The position numbers and the translations under genes are program-made. A model generated the notes under the pieces. That model did no database searches, was not told the DNA's origin, and saw only the letters and a list, made by a program, of their open reading frames with translations. A stretch of 64,000 nt of DNA from Meles meles. Its lineage: Eukaryota > Chordata > Mammalia > Carnivora > Mustelidae. Where the stretch lies: assembly GCF_922984935.1 (NCBI RefSeq), contig NC_060074.1, positions 23,411,501-23,475,500 on the forward strand, written 5' to 3'. Shown piece after piece: positions 45,249-57,645 of the stretch; within the stretch, counting starts at the first letter, position 1, and the number at the start of each line of letters is the position of its first letter.

Positions 45249-46385
45249 TAATAGCTTTTCCTTTTTCCTCAATTTTATAGATCTTCTGTAGGAATTCTCC
45301 TATATACCTTTGTCTCACCCATGCATCTACAATAACTCTTGGCAAAAGAGGGATTTCAATTAATATTCATTGGTTAAAAAACAATAGTCTAAAATTGTTT
45401 GGATGCTTGACAGTCTTTACAAGGCCACCACCAATTAAATTACCTTGCATACCCATGGGGGAGGGGGATTCTGATTGAAACAATGATTGCTACCTAGTCG
45501 AAGTCGGATATTTGATGAGCAGTCAATAAAATGAATTGGCATGAAAGTTCTACCCAACAAAAGCATCTCCTGTTGCTTTTGATGGTGACTGGTCTACTCA
45601 ATCAAAGCCTACTTTATATAAATTGATTATGAGACTACAGAGACTTAGCTAGGAAGCTAGTACCCTGTGTGGAACAACTGGAAAAGTGAGAATGTAAAAG
45701 CCATGAGCTAGAGTCAACAGTTAATTTTTTCTGTGTCTGGTCTCATTGGTTTCCCATCTCAACTGAGTCATCATAAGAAAGGAACACCAGAGTAGGGGTT
45801 ATTTGTTAGGGGATGTAGACAGAGCACACTAAATCCTCTATGATTGCCAGGGGATTTCTGAAATGGATATTTTTATTTCTTCACCTTTCCATGTATCTTT
45901 ATAATAAATTCTTTATCAGCCAGATTAACAAAAATATGTTGCTATTATTTCCAAACTGGAAAAAAAAATCTGAGTAACCCAACATATTACTTAGAAAACC
46001 ACAAGTTTGCATCTGAATTTATCTGCTCAGTATCCGTTTTCTAGTAACTCTCCTCCCCTCAGTTCTACATTTTTAACTTGGATTTACCTCCATGCTACAA
46101 CACCCTCAACTCCTTTGTTCCAAGTTGGGGCACTCAAAATACTAAGTTAGACCAGTCAAAATGCCTTGATCATTGTTAACTGGTTGATAGATGGTCACTC
46201 CCACAGAGTCTCTTCCCGGGGATTTTTGTGCATGGGAAAGAAAGAGTTCCTATTAACATTCGCTGATGGCTTCTGAGACTGAAAAAAAAAAAGAAAAAGT
46301 CCAGAACTGACCTATGTTTCCTTCTATGTAGGTATGACCAGGCTGCATTGAGAAAGAATGAAGATGCCATTTGAAAGGAGCATGA
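45249..46385. other. Upstream flank, nothing recognised
   Basis: No named repeat or gene. Confidence 0.5.
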
Positions 46386-46613
46386 GGGGGCACTTCGCTG
46401 GCTCAGTTGGTGAAGCAACTGCCTTCCACTCAGGCTCAGGTCATGACCTCGGAATCAAGTCCAGGGATCTGGGATCTAGCCTGTGTCAGGCTCCATGCTC
46501 AGTGGGGAGTCTGCTTCTCATTCTCCCACTGCCCCCTCTCGCCCACTTGTGTTTTGCTTGCCTTCTCTATCTCAAATAAATAAAATTAAAAATCTTAAAA
46601 AAAAAAAAAAAAA
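46386..46613 (+). mobile_element. CAN SINE, older subfamily
   Basis: 'gggggcacttcgctggctcag' head, 'gcctgtgtcaggctccatgc', tail 'ctatctcaaataaataaaat' and A18. More diverged than the young copies; imperfect aaaggagcatg / aaaaggtagcacatg flanks may be its duplication. Confidence 0.85.
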
Positions 46614-47353
46614 AGGTAGCACATGCTCTTTCTGAAGGTCTGAAGAATATTCAAGCTTTTTCTGTGGCTTTATTATTTGAATGCCCTTTTTCTTAAGTCA
46701 GTTCAATTTCTTATTTGTTACCTGAAACCAGAACACAATGAAATAGTAAAAGGAGTCCAACTTCAGTGAGATCATATAGGCCATCATGCCTCTTGAGGAA
46801 GATACCTTGCTATGGCCCAAATTCTCCAATTTCCCTTCAGATTTTCTCATGCTTTCCTTGGCTCAAGCCATAACCCCAACACAGAGATTCCTTTGGTCTT
46901 TGCTGCTTCCTCATATGGCACTTTCTAGTTCATGTTTTCCATTCATAATAGAATTCAAGGAGAATCTTGACGTCATGAGTGACAGAATGCTACTGGTGGG
47001 ATAATGCTACTGGGGAGGAGCACAGTGATCTCCGAGTTCAATGTTGAATTAGATATATAACTTTGTAGCAGAGTCTTATAGTTCACTCCACTCTTCAGCT
47101 TGTTTCTAAGACTTCCCTAAAAGTATGAGTAAAGCTTGCTGCTTTAGACATTTTGCTACTGGACATAAATATAAATTTGGGACAAATATCAACCAAGAAA
47201 AGAAAATGAAATCTGGTCATAAATCAATTTTCTTCTCCCGAACATTCAAAAATAATATAGGATCCTAATTCTCCACCCCCTGCCCATCATCATCTTAATC
47301 ATCATTTTTCAAGTTATTTTGTGATAACAAGCAATTCACTTCATATACCTGAG
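46614..47353. other. Upstream flank with a perfect CRE-like palindrome
   Basis: No gene or named repeat. TGACGTCA at 46968-46975 is the full cAMP-response-element palindrome, 4.8 kb upstream of the ERBB4 start; function unknown. Confidence 0.45.
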
Positions 47354-47370
47354 CCCTTTGCCTCATCTTT

Positions 47371-47562
47371 TTTTTTTTTTAAAGATTTTATTTATTTATT
47401 TGACAGAGAGAGATCACAAGCAGATAGAGAGGCAGGCAGAGAGAGAGAGGGAAGCAGGCTCCCCATTGAGCAGAGAGCCCGACGTGGGACTCGATCCCAG
47501 GACCCCGAGATCATGACCTGAGCCGAAGGCAGCGGCTTAACCCACTGAGCCACCCAGGTGCC
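47371..47562 (-). mobile_element. CAN SINE, minus strand
   Basis: Young-type ('gcagcggcttaacccactg'). Perfect 17-base duplication ccctttgcctcatcttt at 47354-47370 and 47563-47579. Confidence 0.95.
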
Positions 47563-47579
47563 CCCTTTGCCTCATCTTT

Positions 47580-48173
47580 AGAGGAAGGAATTGTTAGGTT
47601 CCAAATCCAAGGCTTCATGAATCTATGATGTACTGATCACCTACGAAGTACAAGTCATAATTTTCATAGACCTCAGTTGTTTCTTATATTCCTTCCTCCT
47701 TGTCCCCACTTACCACTTCTTCATCTGGAGCACCAACACAACCACAGCCTTAGGAAATATTCAAATAAGCTTACTACATTACTGTGAAGTGCTCAAGATT
47801 TTAGACTTTCCTATTTCATCAGGCAAAAAGAAATTTTGGTAAATGCCCATCAGATTCAGTATTATGATGATGAAGCAGATGATAGATGCAGTACTGGTAT
47901 TATTTTTTTAATTGGTTTTTATTAACTAGCAATTCAAATAACATCTTCTTAACCCTCAGAGTTCTGAAATTCTCTGATATTTTTGGTAATGTTCAATGAG
48001 TTAAAGCTAAAAAAAACTTTAAAAGTTCAAACTTTTTTTTTAAATGCATGACTATACCATAACAAAAGAAATGTTTTTGTTATTACCTTAGTGAACTTAA
48101 CATCCAAAGAGGACCTCCTTGAGAATATTTTCATTTTGGTTAGTAAGTGTCATTTTCTGTCTATGTGTGTGAT
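47580..48173. other. Upstream flank, nothing recognised
   Basis: No identifiable feature. Confidence 0.5.
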
Positions 48174-48190
48174 TAAGCCTTAAATTTTTT

Positions 48191-48390
48191 TTTTAAATTT
48201 TTTTTTAAAGATTTTATTTATTTATTTGACAGAGAGAGATCACAAGTAGACAGAGAGGCAGGCAGAGAGAGAGGAGGAAGCAGGCTTGCCGCCGAGCAGA
48301 GAGTCCGATGCGGGACTCGATCCCAGGACTCCGAGATCATGACCTGAGCCGAAGGCAGCAGCCCAATCCACTGAGCCACGCAGGCGCCCC
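48191..48390 (-). mobile_element. CAN SINE, minus strand
   Basis: Young-type; duplication taagccttaaatttttt / taagccttaatttttt at 48174-48190 and 48391-48406, differing by one A. Confidence 0.94.
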
Positions 48391-48406
48391 TAAGCCTTAA
48401 TTTTTT

Positions 48407-50109
48407 AAGTGCTAAGGAGGAGGGAGTGAACATAAATAAATGAAATCTGTGTTGCTTTTATGTTCATTCACCAGTGTCTGTCCAAGTTCTTACAGACATT
48501 TTTTGGTTTGTTGTTGAAACTGCAAAACAATTTCAGCCCTGTGGATAGAGTAGTCTTTTCCAACAAAGTTATGCAAAAATGATTTTCCTAGTGAAACCTT
48601 TTCCTGTTGTGTATCTGCTTTATATATCTTCTTAAACTAAGTTCTTATGTCCCACATAGCTTTTTCTACTGTTTTGTAAATTTTTAGATAAAGTAAAACT
48701 TCAGTAACAGTTGCCAATTGGAAACTAAGAAGAAAAAGGACATTTGTATTTTTGCATGTTTATATATTTATAAATGAGTTAACTAGTAGAAGTTACTTAT
48801 TGAGGCTATGACTGTACCTGGCCTAAAACCTGAACCAAGAAAAAGTTTGTTAGTTTCTTTTTCAGGTAGTTTTTTATTTGTACTTCCTTTCTTTTGTACT
48901 GCTAACTTGGCAAAGAGCTTGGTCATGTTATAGCTAATACACAGATTTCTCAAAAGAATCTGAAGAAGTTACATTTGCCATGCACATAAAAATAGCTGTT
49001 ATTCTAAGGTCACAAAAAGTTCTTAGAATTTTTCTTGAATTCCTGCCAAACAGTCAACTAACGTAATCTGTTAGAAACTGTATATTTTTTTTTCTTAATC
49101 TCAAATTTGTATAGGAATGGATGAATCTTCATAGCTTCAGCAAAAAAAGCTCAAATAGTTCAGGAAGGGCCCTAAACTTGTTGAATCTTCTTTCAACACT
49201 TGAATAGTCTGATCTATTATCTCTGAGTATTACTCCATTCCCTTTTCTTCAGTATAGTTCTCCAAGTCTCTTGGTGCCTGCCCCAACCAAGCCTCTCCTC
49301 ATCACTGAAAAATCTGTCATGAGGCCCAAGACATCTGCCAGGTTCTCTTCTTGGTCTTGGTCCCTAATGAATCACAGTTTTCTAATTTCCCAGGTTTTGC
49401 ATCTTAAGAGAATATGCCATGTTCCAAAACATTTCAAAGAAATGGGCCTAGAAGAGAAGCTGCCCAAATTACTGAGTCACACAAAGTAGTAGCAAAAGAA
49501 TTATAATAAATAGCAGAAGTTAAACTTTTCATCATGTTCGATGACAAGGGAGAAAGCACTAATAAAAGGATAAATGGTGTTTTTTATGTATTTTCTACAG
49601 AAGGATGGTTATTAACTTATAGTGATTGATCTATAAATGTTTTTTCCTTTTGACTGGCTGTAAAGATCTGTAAAGATTCTAGAAAAACAAACCCTGGTTA
49701 GTATATCTTTGCTTATGAGGTCTTAGATTATCATTTGAAAAAACCAGCCTTGACTATAGTTTGATTCACATCCCCTTTGAATGAAACCCTTGGAACTGCT
49801 GATACAACAAACATATTAGTAATGTGCTACTAGAGGAAAGCAATATGGCGTAAGAAAGATACAAATATCCCAACAGCTAATAATATTGTACTTGGTGGGA
49901 AAAAAAATAGCATCATCTAATTTAATTTTATTAAGATAGGGAAAGAGGTCAGACTGGACAATATTTTGAATCTGAGGTAAGAATATCAACTTAAAACAGT
50001 TTTAACAAGGAAAAAAATCTAAAAACCTAAAAAAATCTAAAGCTATATAAACTTAGAGAAGTATTTTTTGTTCAGTGAAACTTTTATCTAAGTATAATTA
50101 TGAACATTT
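48407..50109. other. Upstream flank, nothing recognised
   Basis: No named repeat or gene. Confidence 0.5.
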
Positions 50110-50125
50110 ACTTAAACAATTTTTT

Positions 50126-50310
50126 TAAAGATTTTGTTTATTTGGCAGACAGAGATCACAATTAGGCAGAGAGACAGGCAGAGAGAGAGGAAGGGACGCA
50201 GGCTCCGTGCTGTGCAGAGAGCCCCATGTGGGGCTCAATCCCAGGACCCTGGGATCATGACCTGAGCTGAAGGCAGAGGCTTTAACCCACTGAGCCACCC
50301 AGGGGCCCCT
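50126..50310 (-). mobile_element. CAN SINE, minus strand
   Basis: Young-type ('ggcagaggctttaacccactg'). Duplication acttaaacaattttt at 50110-50124 (plus one T) and 50311-50325. Confidence 0.95.
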
Positions 50311-50325
50311 ACTTAAACAATTTTT

Positions 50326-53314
50326 AAACAGCATGGACTTTCTCAAATATACAGTCTATTTAAAATCATTATATGAAGAGGATATGATGCCATATTACAT
50401 ACTGTTCTGGCTTTCCATTATGACGCTAACTTACTTTTAAAATAAAACTAATTTATAAGCAATTGGTATTACTCAGTGTAAACTGTTGAATGAAGAAACA
50501 TTCCACTAGGTACTACTTTGTAATATTTGCTTACACTGTACAAAGTATTGCCATGGACAGCTTGTGTATTTTATGTATATTTTCAAGGAAATTACATTAA
50601 CAGGTATTATGATGTAAGGTATTAATATTTATCTTAGCTAATACATGCATACTGACTCCACATTCTTTCTGTGTAGTCATTTCAGGTAAACACTGATACA
50701 GAAAGAAAAATGTTCTTTGTCTAATCAAATACTGGAAGAAAATAAAACAATTGTGATAATTTATTGTTGTCTGTTAGATAGAGTGAGAGGGTAAGAGAGG
50801 TCTGCTTCATACAGCTTAATGTGACTTTGTTAAATGAACACTTTTAGACAAATGGAATCACTACTTGTCTTACTGCATCTACTTATCACTCTACTCAGGA
50901 ACTCCCCAACACACTAGAGAAGAGGTTATGCCTTACACTGAAAAATAATGATCATTGTAGGTGTTTTTCCATCTCCATTATTTCTTTACAGAAGTGTTCC
51001 AAATACTGTCATTGTGTTCTTTGAATCATAACTCTAACAAAATATTATTTAAGGACCATAAGTCAGTGAGAGTATTTACCCCTGCATCCAAAAGTCATTT
51101 TCATTTAGTCTTAATACGATTACATTTAAGCATAACCTTACTTTCTACTATTTGCTATAAAATGGATACGTATTAGCCACTGATATACACATTTATATAT
51201 AGATACATGCATATGTCCATAGTTTCACCCCAATTTTTGCTAGACATGAAAAACATTATTTTTTTTACTTCCTTCTACCTGAAATAACTAGTATTCTATT
51301 GCCTTTTTCCAGTTTAGTATGACCTGACACTTAAAAATTCTAAATATTTCTAGAAGTATAGCCTCTTCCTTTTATCCTTTCCCAAATTTTCTCTCCTAAG
51401 AGACTACATTTTTTAAAAAAAAGAAAAGTATACTTTTATTTTTAAATGAGGAAGGAAGGAAGAAAATAAAAATAAGCTTTTATGAGCACTGCATTTCACT
51501 GCCCTAAGTAAGGTCAGCAAATATCAATGAGAGCAGAGTGTTAACTACAAAAGCAATCAAGAGGCAGACCATAAAAACATTATACTTTAAAATAAAAATT
51601 AAAAATACATGTTTTAGGTAATCAAAATATTTTATGCATATATGCAGTTGTATTATATATTCAAAACTGTGACTTGAAAAGGTTGTCCTGATGAAACTCC
51701 CTGCCTCTTTCCTAAATATATTTGAAGTGAATGGAAATTTACCAATAATACAAAATTGGCACTTTTATTTTTTTTAGCCACATAAATAAAATCAACATAG
51801 CTGTCAAGATAAATATAATTATTTCAAATATTTAAATAGGAACTGTGGCTCTATCTGCCTTTCAGTAAACAATGACTAATTGTGCTGGCTCAAACTATAC
51901 CTTCAAGATTGGAAGGCACAGATCCTGGAAAGATACTGAAGTTGGTTCCCACTCCCGTGGCCTTCACTGTACATTAATCAGAAGTGTTTGCTATGCAAAT
52001 CTTGTCATAGGAAACAATTGTGGTTGTTCCTAAACTGACCTCATGTTTATTTATTACTTCAGCTTTTTACTCCCAAACTTGTCTGATCTTTTCAAACACA
52101 CACAATTTTTATATTGCTTTTAAAAGATACACAATACAGTTATTTTTCATTATTTGCACCTAATATAAAACGGAGAAGCAATGTAACTCTTTCAATCTGC
52201 AATTAGTGAGTCTGAATAATATTCCAGTGACTGGAATATCTCTTTTCAAACTCTTTTCACCCCAGGGTCTCTGTTAGGATGAAGAGGCCCCTCTAATAGC
52301 TTAAGGCCGTGACACCTCGTTTGGTCCTACTCTGCAACATCAGCTGATAACTAATGGAGATTGTCACTACAGTACACTAAGCAGAGAAAAAAAAAAAGTA
52401 TTTCTATAGCAGAGTTGTTGAAAGTAAAAGATACCAAAAAATTCAATGCTAACCATTTATTTACATATTTTTTTTCAACCTTACCTGCCCTCAGCAAGTA
52501 CAACTCCCGTAGAGGGATTGTGTTCATCAAGAAAAACAGTCTGAAGGCATAAATCCACAGTCGATAATAGCAATAATGCTCTTTAACTGGCTGATATTAC
52601 ATTGCCATAGGAAGTCCCATTCTGTGACTTGTGGTTGAGCAAGAGTGGCATCCAGTGGCCAGATAATTGTTTCCATGATTAAAGTGTTATGGGCAGTTCA
52701 GGCAAACAATACTAAAGGCTTCAGATACATTTAGCTTAAACAAAGGAATTTACTAGGCAAAAACAAAGCAAATGCCTGTTTCCAGAGCAACCCTGGATCA
52801 AGTCTAGGTCATAAGACTTGGCTCTGATGACTAGTGAATACTGGCAATCTCTCCACCCCTTAATAATCTCAATTTAGGATACCTGTTAACTGTCTACTAT
52901 ATTGAATCCATTAACAATAACCTTGATATACTAGGAAATTTCCCCATGATGAACAAGACATCAATTCTACGAAAAATAGCCCACAAAATCAAAAGGTGTA
53001 AAACAAAGCTGGTAACATGTTCAACGTTCCTTTTGAACAAAAGTGTTCTTACTATCCCCTGTGTCAAATATGACCCCTCCTTGTGGCATACGACTGACAT
53101 TTGGGATCGGGTTGATGTTGTGGTAGCATGACTATATCCTGGATTTTTGCCCCAGAACTTTCACTTACTGACAAACCCAAGGAATCCTCAGAAACCAATG
53201 ACACCTACTTCCTGGGGTTTGTGAGGCTTCAAAGTGATCAATAAAAAGCTTCCAACCCAATCTTTGGCCCAGAGTAGATACCAAATAATGAAGAAGCAAG
53301 GACAACTTCTGTAC
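50326..53314. other. Upstream flank, nothing recognised
   Basis: About 3 kb of AT-rich sequence with no SINE, recognised LINE, RNA gene or credible coding frame. Confidence 0.5.
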
Positions 53315-53740
53315 CTAGCTTTCTGTGTTCAAATCCTGCCTCTGACCCTTACAAGGTGTGTGACCTGAGGTAAGTTGTTTCCAAAGCCTGGGCTTCAGTT
53401 TCCCCATCTATAAATGGGAAATAATAATACTGTCTGCCTCCTAGGATCATAATGACTTTTTTTTTTTAAGATTTTTTATTTATTTATTTGACAGAGATCA
53501 CAAGTAGGCAGAGAGGCAGGCAGAGAGAGAGGAGGAAGCAGGCTTCCTGCTGAGCAGAGAGCCCAATGTGGGGCTCGATCCCAGGACCCTAGGATCATGA
53601 CTGAGCTGAAGGCAGAGGCTTTAACCCACTGAGCCACCCAGGTGCCCCGATCATAATGACTTTTAAATGAAATAGCACATTCAAATGTTTAGAAGGGTGC
53701 CTGGCATACAGAAAACACTCATCACATATTACCCTTTATT
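53315..53740 (+). mobile_element. MIR SINE split by a CAN SINE
   Basis: 'gttcaaatcctgcctctgac', 'gcttcagtttccccatctat' and 'aaatgggaaataataatact' precede, and 'aagggtgcctggcatacag' follows, the younger SINE. Together they are one MIR copy in order, interrupted at 53460. Confidence 0.85.
53461..53648 (-). mobile_element. CAN SINE inside a MIR, minus strand
   Basis: Young-type reverse copy; perfect 16-base duplication gatcataatgactttt at 53445-53460 and 53649-53664, taken from MIR sequence. Confidence 0.95.
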
Positions 53741-56626
53741 CAAAGTCGTAGCCTTCACATGCAAAAGAAAGTTTACTATCATAACAGTAATAAATGCTCT
53801 GTATCCCCCCCATTCTGATTATACTTAGTTCTGAATGATTTCCCATCTGATATCTGTATAATTAATGACATACATTTTTTCAGTGGGCAAACCATGAGAA
53901 GTAATACAACCTGATCAAAGCAAATCAGTACCATCTAAGCCAAACCTTAAGAAGCAGGAGGATTCTGCCCGATTCAGGGAAGAGTAGGTGAGGCAAAAGC
54001 AACGGCAACAGCCTGAAAGGAGAGGTGGAAATATACAAAATGTATCTTAGTGAAAGAGAGAGAGATTCATAAATTGAAGAGGTAATTGGACCAATACTTA
54101 TTTTATCAAAATGTTTTTCATACACAGCCTTGTTAAGTAAGACACACCTGACTACCACCTTCATTTTCCACTTTTGTTTTACCTTATTTGATATAGGATC
54201 ACAGCTATTTAGAACTTCTAGGAACTTATGACATCATCGACACCACTCCTGTTTCTTTACTGCTACCTGGAGACACTTTTTTTTTTTGGAGGAGGTGTGG
54301 GGGAGAATAATAAAATGTCCTATGTTGAAGATATCACATGTAGATACACTGGGGAAGTTTCTTTGGAGTTTTAGCTTCTTACTTCCACCTGCATGAGGCC
54401 ACAGGTGGTCTTAACTATTCTTGGCCATCTTCCTCCTTCCCTCTCTTCCAGCCTTACGACACCTTAACTCTCACTTCTCTCCATGACACTTCAATGAAAA
54501 AAGTATTGAGAAAAAAATAACTTTTAGAATAATTATTAAAAATTTTCCCATAGCATGCCAGGTTGTCATATAGTCAAGGTTATTATTTGATTCTAATCTA
54601 CATAATTATTTTTCAGTAAAAATAACTCATTTTTTTTGAAAGACCAAAGTATACTATCAAAATCCAAACAAGACTGAGCAAGAGACATGTTTGGCTGTAA
54701 TACAAGATGCTAACTGAGGAGATCATAGAGCTGGGAGAACACTCATTCGTAGAATAAAGTATAAGTTCTGACCATGTAGAGAATGGTCCAAGAGCAGCTG
54801 GAAATAGACCAGTGGACCAAGGCACAAGGTCAAAAATGCTGAGTCAATTCCAATAAGAATCCTTGGTACCATTGGATTCAGTCCAGAAAGCAGAAAGCAG
54901 CAATTAATCATCTAAGCTATTCCGTTTAGAAATCAAACAAGGAAGCAATCTTAGTTATTATGTTCAGTAGGAACAGACAGTAAGGTTTGGTAGAACCTAA
55001 ATCAAGGAAGAAGGGCTTCCCATCAGGACCAAGAAGCCCTTTTCGCCCCTCAAGATATACCAGTCTGGAACAGTCCATGACTGGAAATGCCATTATTACA
55101 TTCTTTGTGTTATTCACTTCTTTATTTCTTATCTATTCAGATGTGAATAGCCTATAGAAATGAAAACATAAAATCAGTAATTCCTTAGTATGAAGTTATT
55201 TCATCATATTTTTCAGTGTATCAATGAAGGGGAAGGACCAGTGACACATAAAAGTAGGTGAGAGTTGATGAACGTAGAAGAAAAGGGAATTAGAGAACAC
55301 TTTAGGCAAACATAATTTTTTAATTCAAAAATTAGTCTTCAGAGCTATCAAACCAAGCACATAATCAGGCGATTGCATGAGAACATGCTACGCTGTTGGC
55401 CAACATTTTTTCCCCTAAAGACTAGACTCCATTTTTCTTACCGAAGTTCTCTTACAAGTACAGAAATATGCAAACACTTCTTCAGTGCTGACTATACACT
55501 GCTCATGCCATTACCAGAGAGCAGGAGAAAGCTCAATGATCAAACGGTATCATAGAGTTTGCAACCAAAGAATTGTTTATTTTGTCCATGTCACCTGTAG
55601 AGCACACAGTCACCAAGAGTGGCTACCTTTTACCTAAAACAGAACAGCATTATAGAAACCTTCTAAAATTAATGCCATCTTCCTACTATTTCTTGCAACT
55701 TCACTTTCAGGAAGTAATATAAGCTTAAAGCATATTCCGACAGACCAAAAGCAAGGAACTCAAGTTAGAAATTTACTCTATGGCTACTTGGTTTTCAAAA
55801 ACACTGTACAAGTCATTCGGGATGAGGGTGCTGCTTCTCTGCTTTTCGTGTACAATGAAACCCTATGCCAGGAAACAAAGAAGTAAGTGATCTACTAAAT
55901 AAACAGGCACTTCCCTTGTAGTCTCTCTTGAAGGGAAAGTGGTTGTTATTAAGTATGCACTATATTGAATAGGGCAATTCAATTGGAGAGAGCTTTATGG
56001 TAAAGAATTTTTTTTTTAAAAAAAGTGTTTCTTGACTATTTAGAGATAGAACGTATTTTCAAGAGTGTCTTGAAAACAGGTTGTGTGGGAGCTGTCAGCT
56101 TGCTTTGGTCTATTAAAGCAACTGTGATGCAGCATTCTTTGAAGAAAAACTGGGATGTAAAATTCCTCAATAAATATTTTCAAAACATAAGAAATACAGG
56201 AAGGAATTCTGCTGTCTTTTTTGTGAAAGAGCTGGGGGGAGAGAGACGAAGCTTAAAATTATGAGTCTGGATGTTCCTTTTCTGTTCCCTTCCAAATAGC
56301 ACAGCAAAAGGCCTTGATGTATGATTTGTTCCCCTGCACTCTGCAGTTGCTGGAGAGGATCTACAATGGATACAGTGTTGACACCAGATTTATTTTCAGG
56401 ATTTAAGAGATGATGTCAGAACAAGTGCCAGAACCACATGAAGCAACAAGTGGGTTGTGAAGTCAGCTTGTTCTCATAGCACCTATTGTCACTTTGTTTA
56501 CAAAACAATGGTTTGCTTATTTCAGGAACAAGAGTGTGTGCTTATTGTGTATGTGTGCTTATGTGTTTGTTATTTTATTAGTGTAGAAAAGATTTCCAAC
56601 ATAGTAGGGGAGTTTCTTAGCTAAGA
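53741..56626. other. Upstream flank, nothing recognised
   Basis: No named repeat or gene. Short frames on both strands without family resemblance. Confidence 0.5.
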
Positions 56627-56645
56627 ATGAATATATATATTACGC

Positions 56646-56685
<40 letters not shown>
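56627..56685. repeat. AT/CG/TG alternating microsatellite
   Basis: (AT)n, then ACGCGCG, then about 18 TG units. Nearly unbroken purine-pyrimidine alternation, so Z-DNA-prone and likely length-variable. Confidence 0.9.
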
Positions 56686-56686
<1 letters not shown>

Positions 56687-57204
56687 GTGCTATCTTTTGC
56701 TTAAATATTGTTATATGGGACTCTTTTATACTGCCAAATTATCAATAACTTAAAAAAATAACAAATATTGGGGGGTGGCCCTTATATGAAGGTAGATATC
56801 TTAAAAGATTGGCCTCGTAAAGTGATTGTCTTTGACAGTATCTCTTTGGAGAGGCTACTTTTAAGGACAACTGTGAAAGCTAACACTATTAAGAGAAGAA
56901 AGGAAATGCTGATTTAATGAGAGTGGTGTGGTCTTTGCCACTGAAGAAGTTATCATCAGCCCAAGGACGGTGAATTATATCCTGAAGATAGTACATCCTA
57001 ATTAAAGGGGTCTAGGATTTAAGAGAGTGTCCGAATATCATTGGAAACCATGCCATCAAGGAATTATCTATTTTCTGAACTTGACTTTCAATATCAGACA
57101 AAACGTATTACCTTGTGTGTCACAGACACACAGAATATGGGCAGTTTGGGCAAAGGTTGATCCCAAGAATTATAAGGCTTGTAAACTTACCTGAACATAA
57201 AGTG
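56687..57204. other. Upstream flank, nothing recognised
   Basis: No identifiable feature. Confidence 0.5.
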
Positions 57205-57370
57205 GACACTTCATAATCACTCTCAAGATTATTATCTCTTTCTTCAATGAAGAAACCAAAATCAGTTGTGCTTCAGCAACTTGTCAGAGATGGTAGAGCT
57301 AGCAAGGGCTGGCTTGAACCCAAGTCTTTCAATAGTAAGACCTGTGATCCTTCTACTATTTCACAGAGGC
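57205..57370 (+). mobile_element. MIR 3' half
   Basis: 'caatgaagaaaccaaaatca', 'cagcaacttgtcagagatgg', 'ggcttgaacccaagtctttc' and 'tgatccttctactatttcac' follow the MIR 3' part. The 87-codon frame at 57247-57510 derives from it. Confidence 0.7.
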
Positions 57371-57502
57371 CTGTGTTCTTCTGCCCTCGGCTTAATCTCA
57401 CGGATCTTTACAGACATTTTCCACTCTCAGACTTAGAGGAGTCCCCAAGTAGTGAAGCCAGAATTCAGGTGAAGGAGAAATTGATTTTTACCTGCCAAAT
57501 TC

Positions 57503-57640
57503 AACTATAAAAGATTTACATCTTTTATAGTTTTATGTATATATATATATATATATAATATATATAGTTTATATATTTATATATAGTTTATATATATTAT
57601 ATATAGTTTTATATCTATATATAAAAGATTTTATATCTAT
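57503..57640. repeat. Hairpin plus TA-rich minisatellite
   Basis: AACTATAAAAGAT and ATCTTTTATAGTT are perfect 13-base arms with a TTAC loop (57503-57532). They are followed by (TA)n and repeated TATATAGTTTATATAT units to 57640. Confidence 0.8.
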
Positions 57641-57645
57641 ACAGA

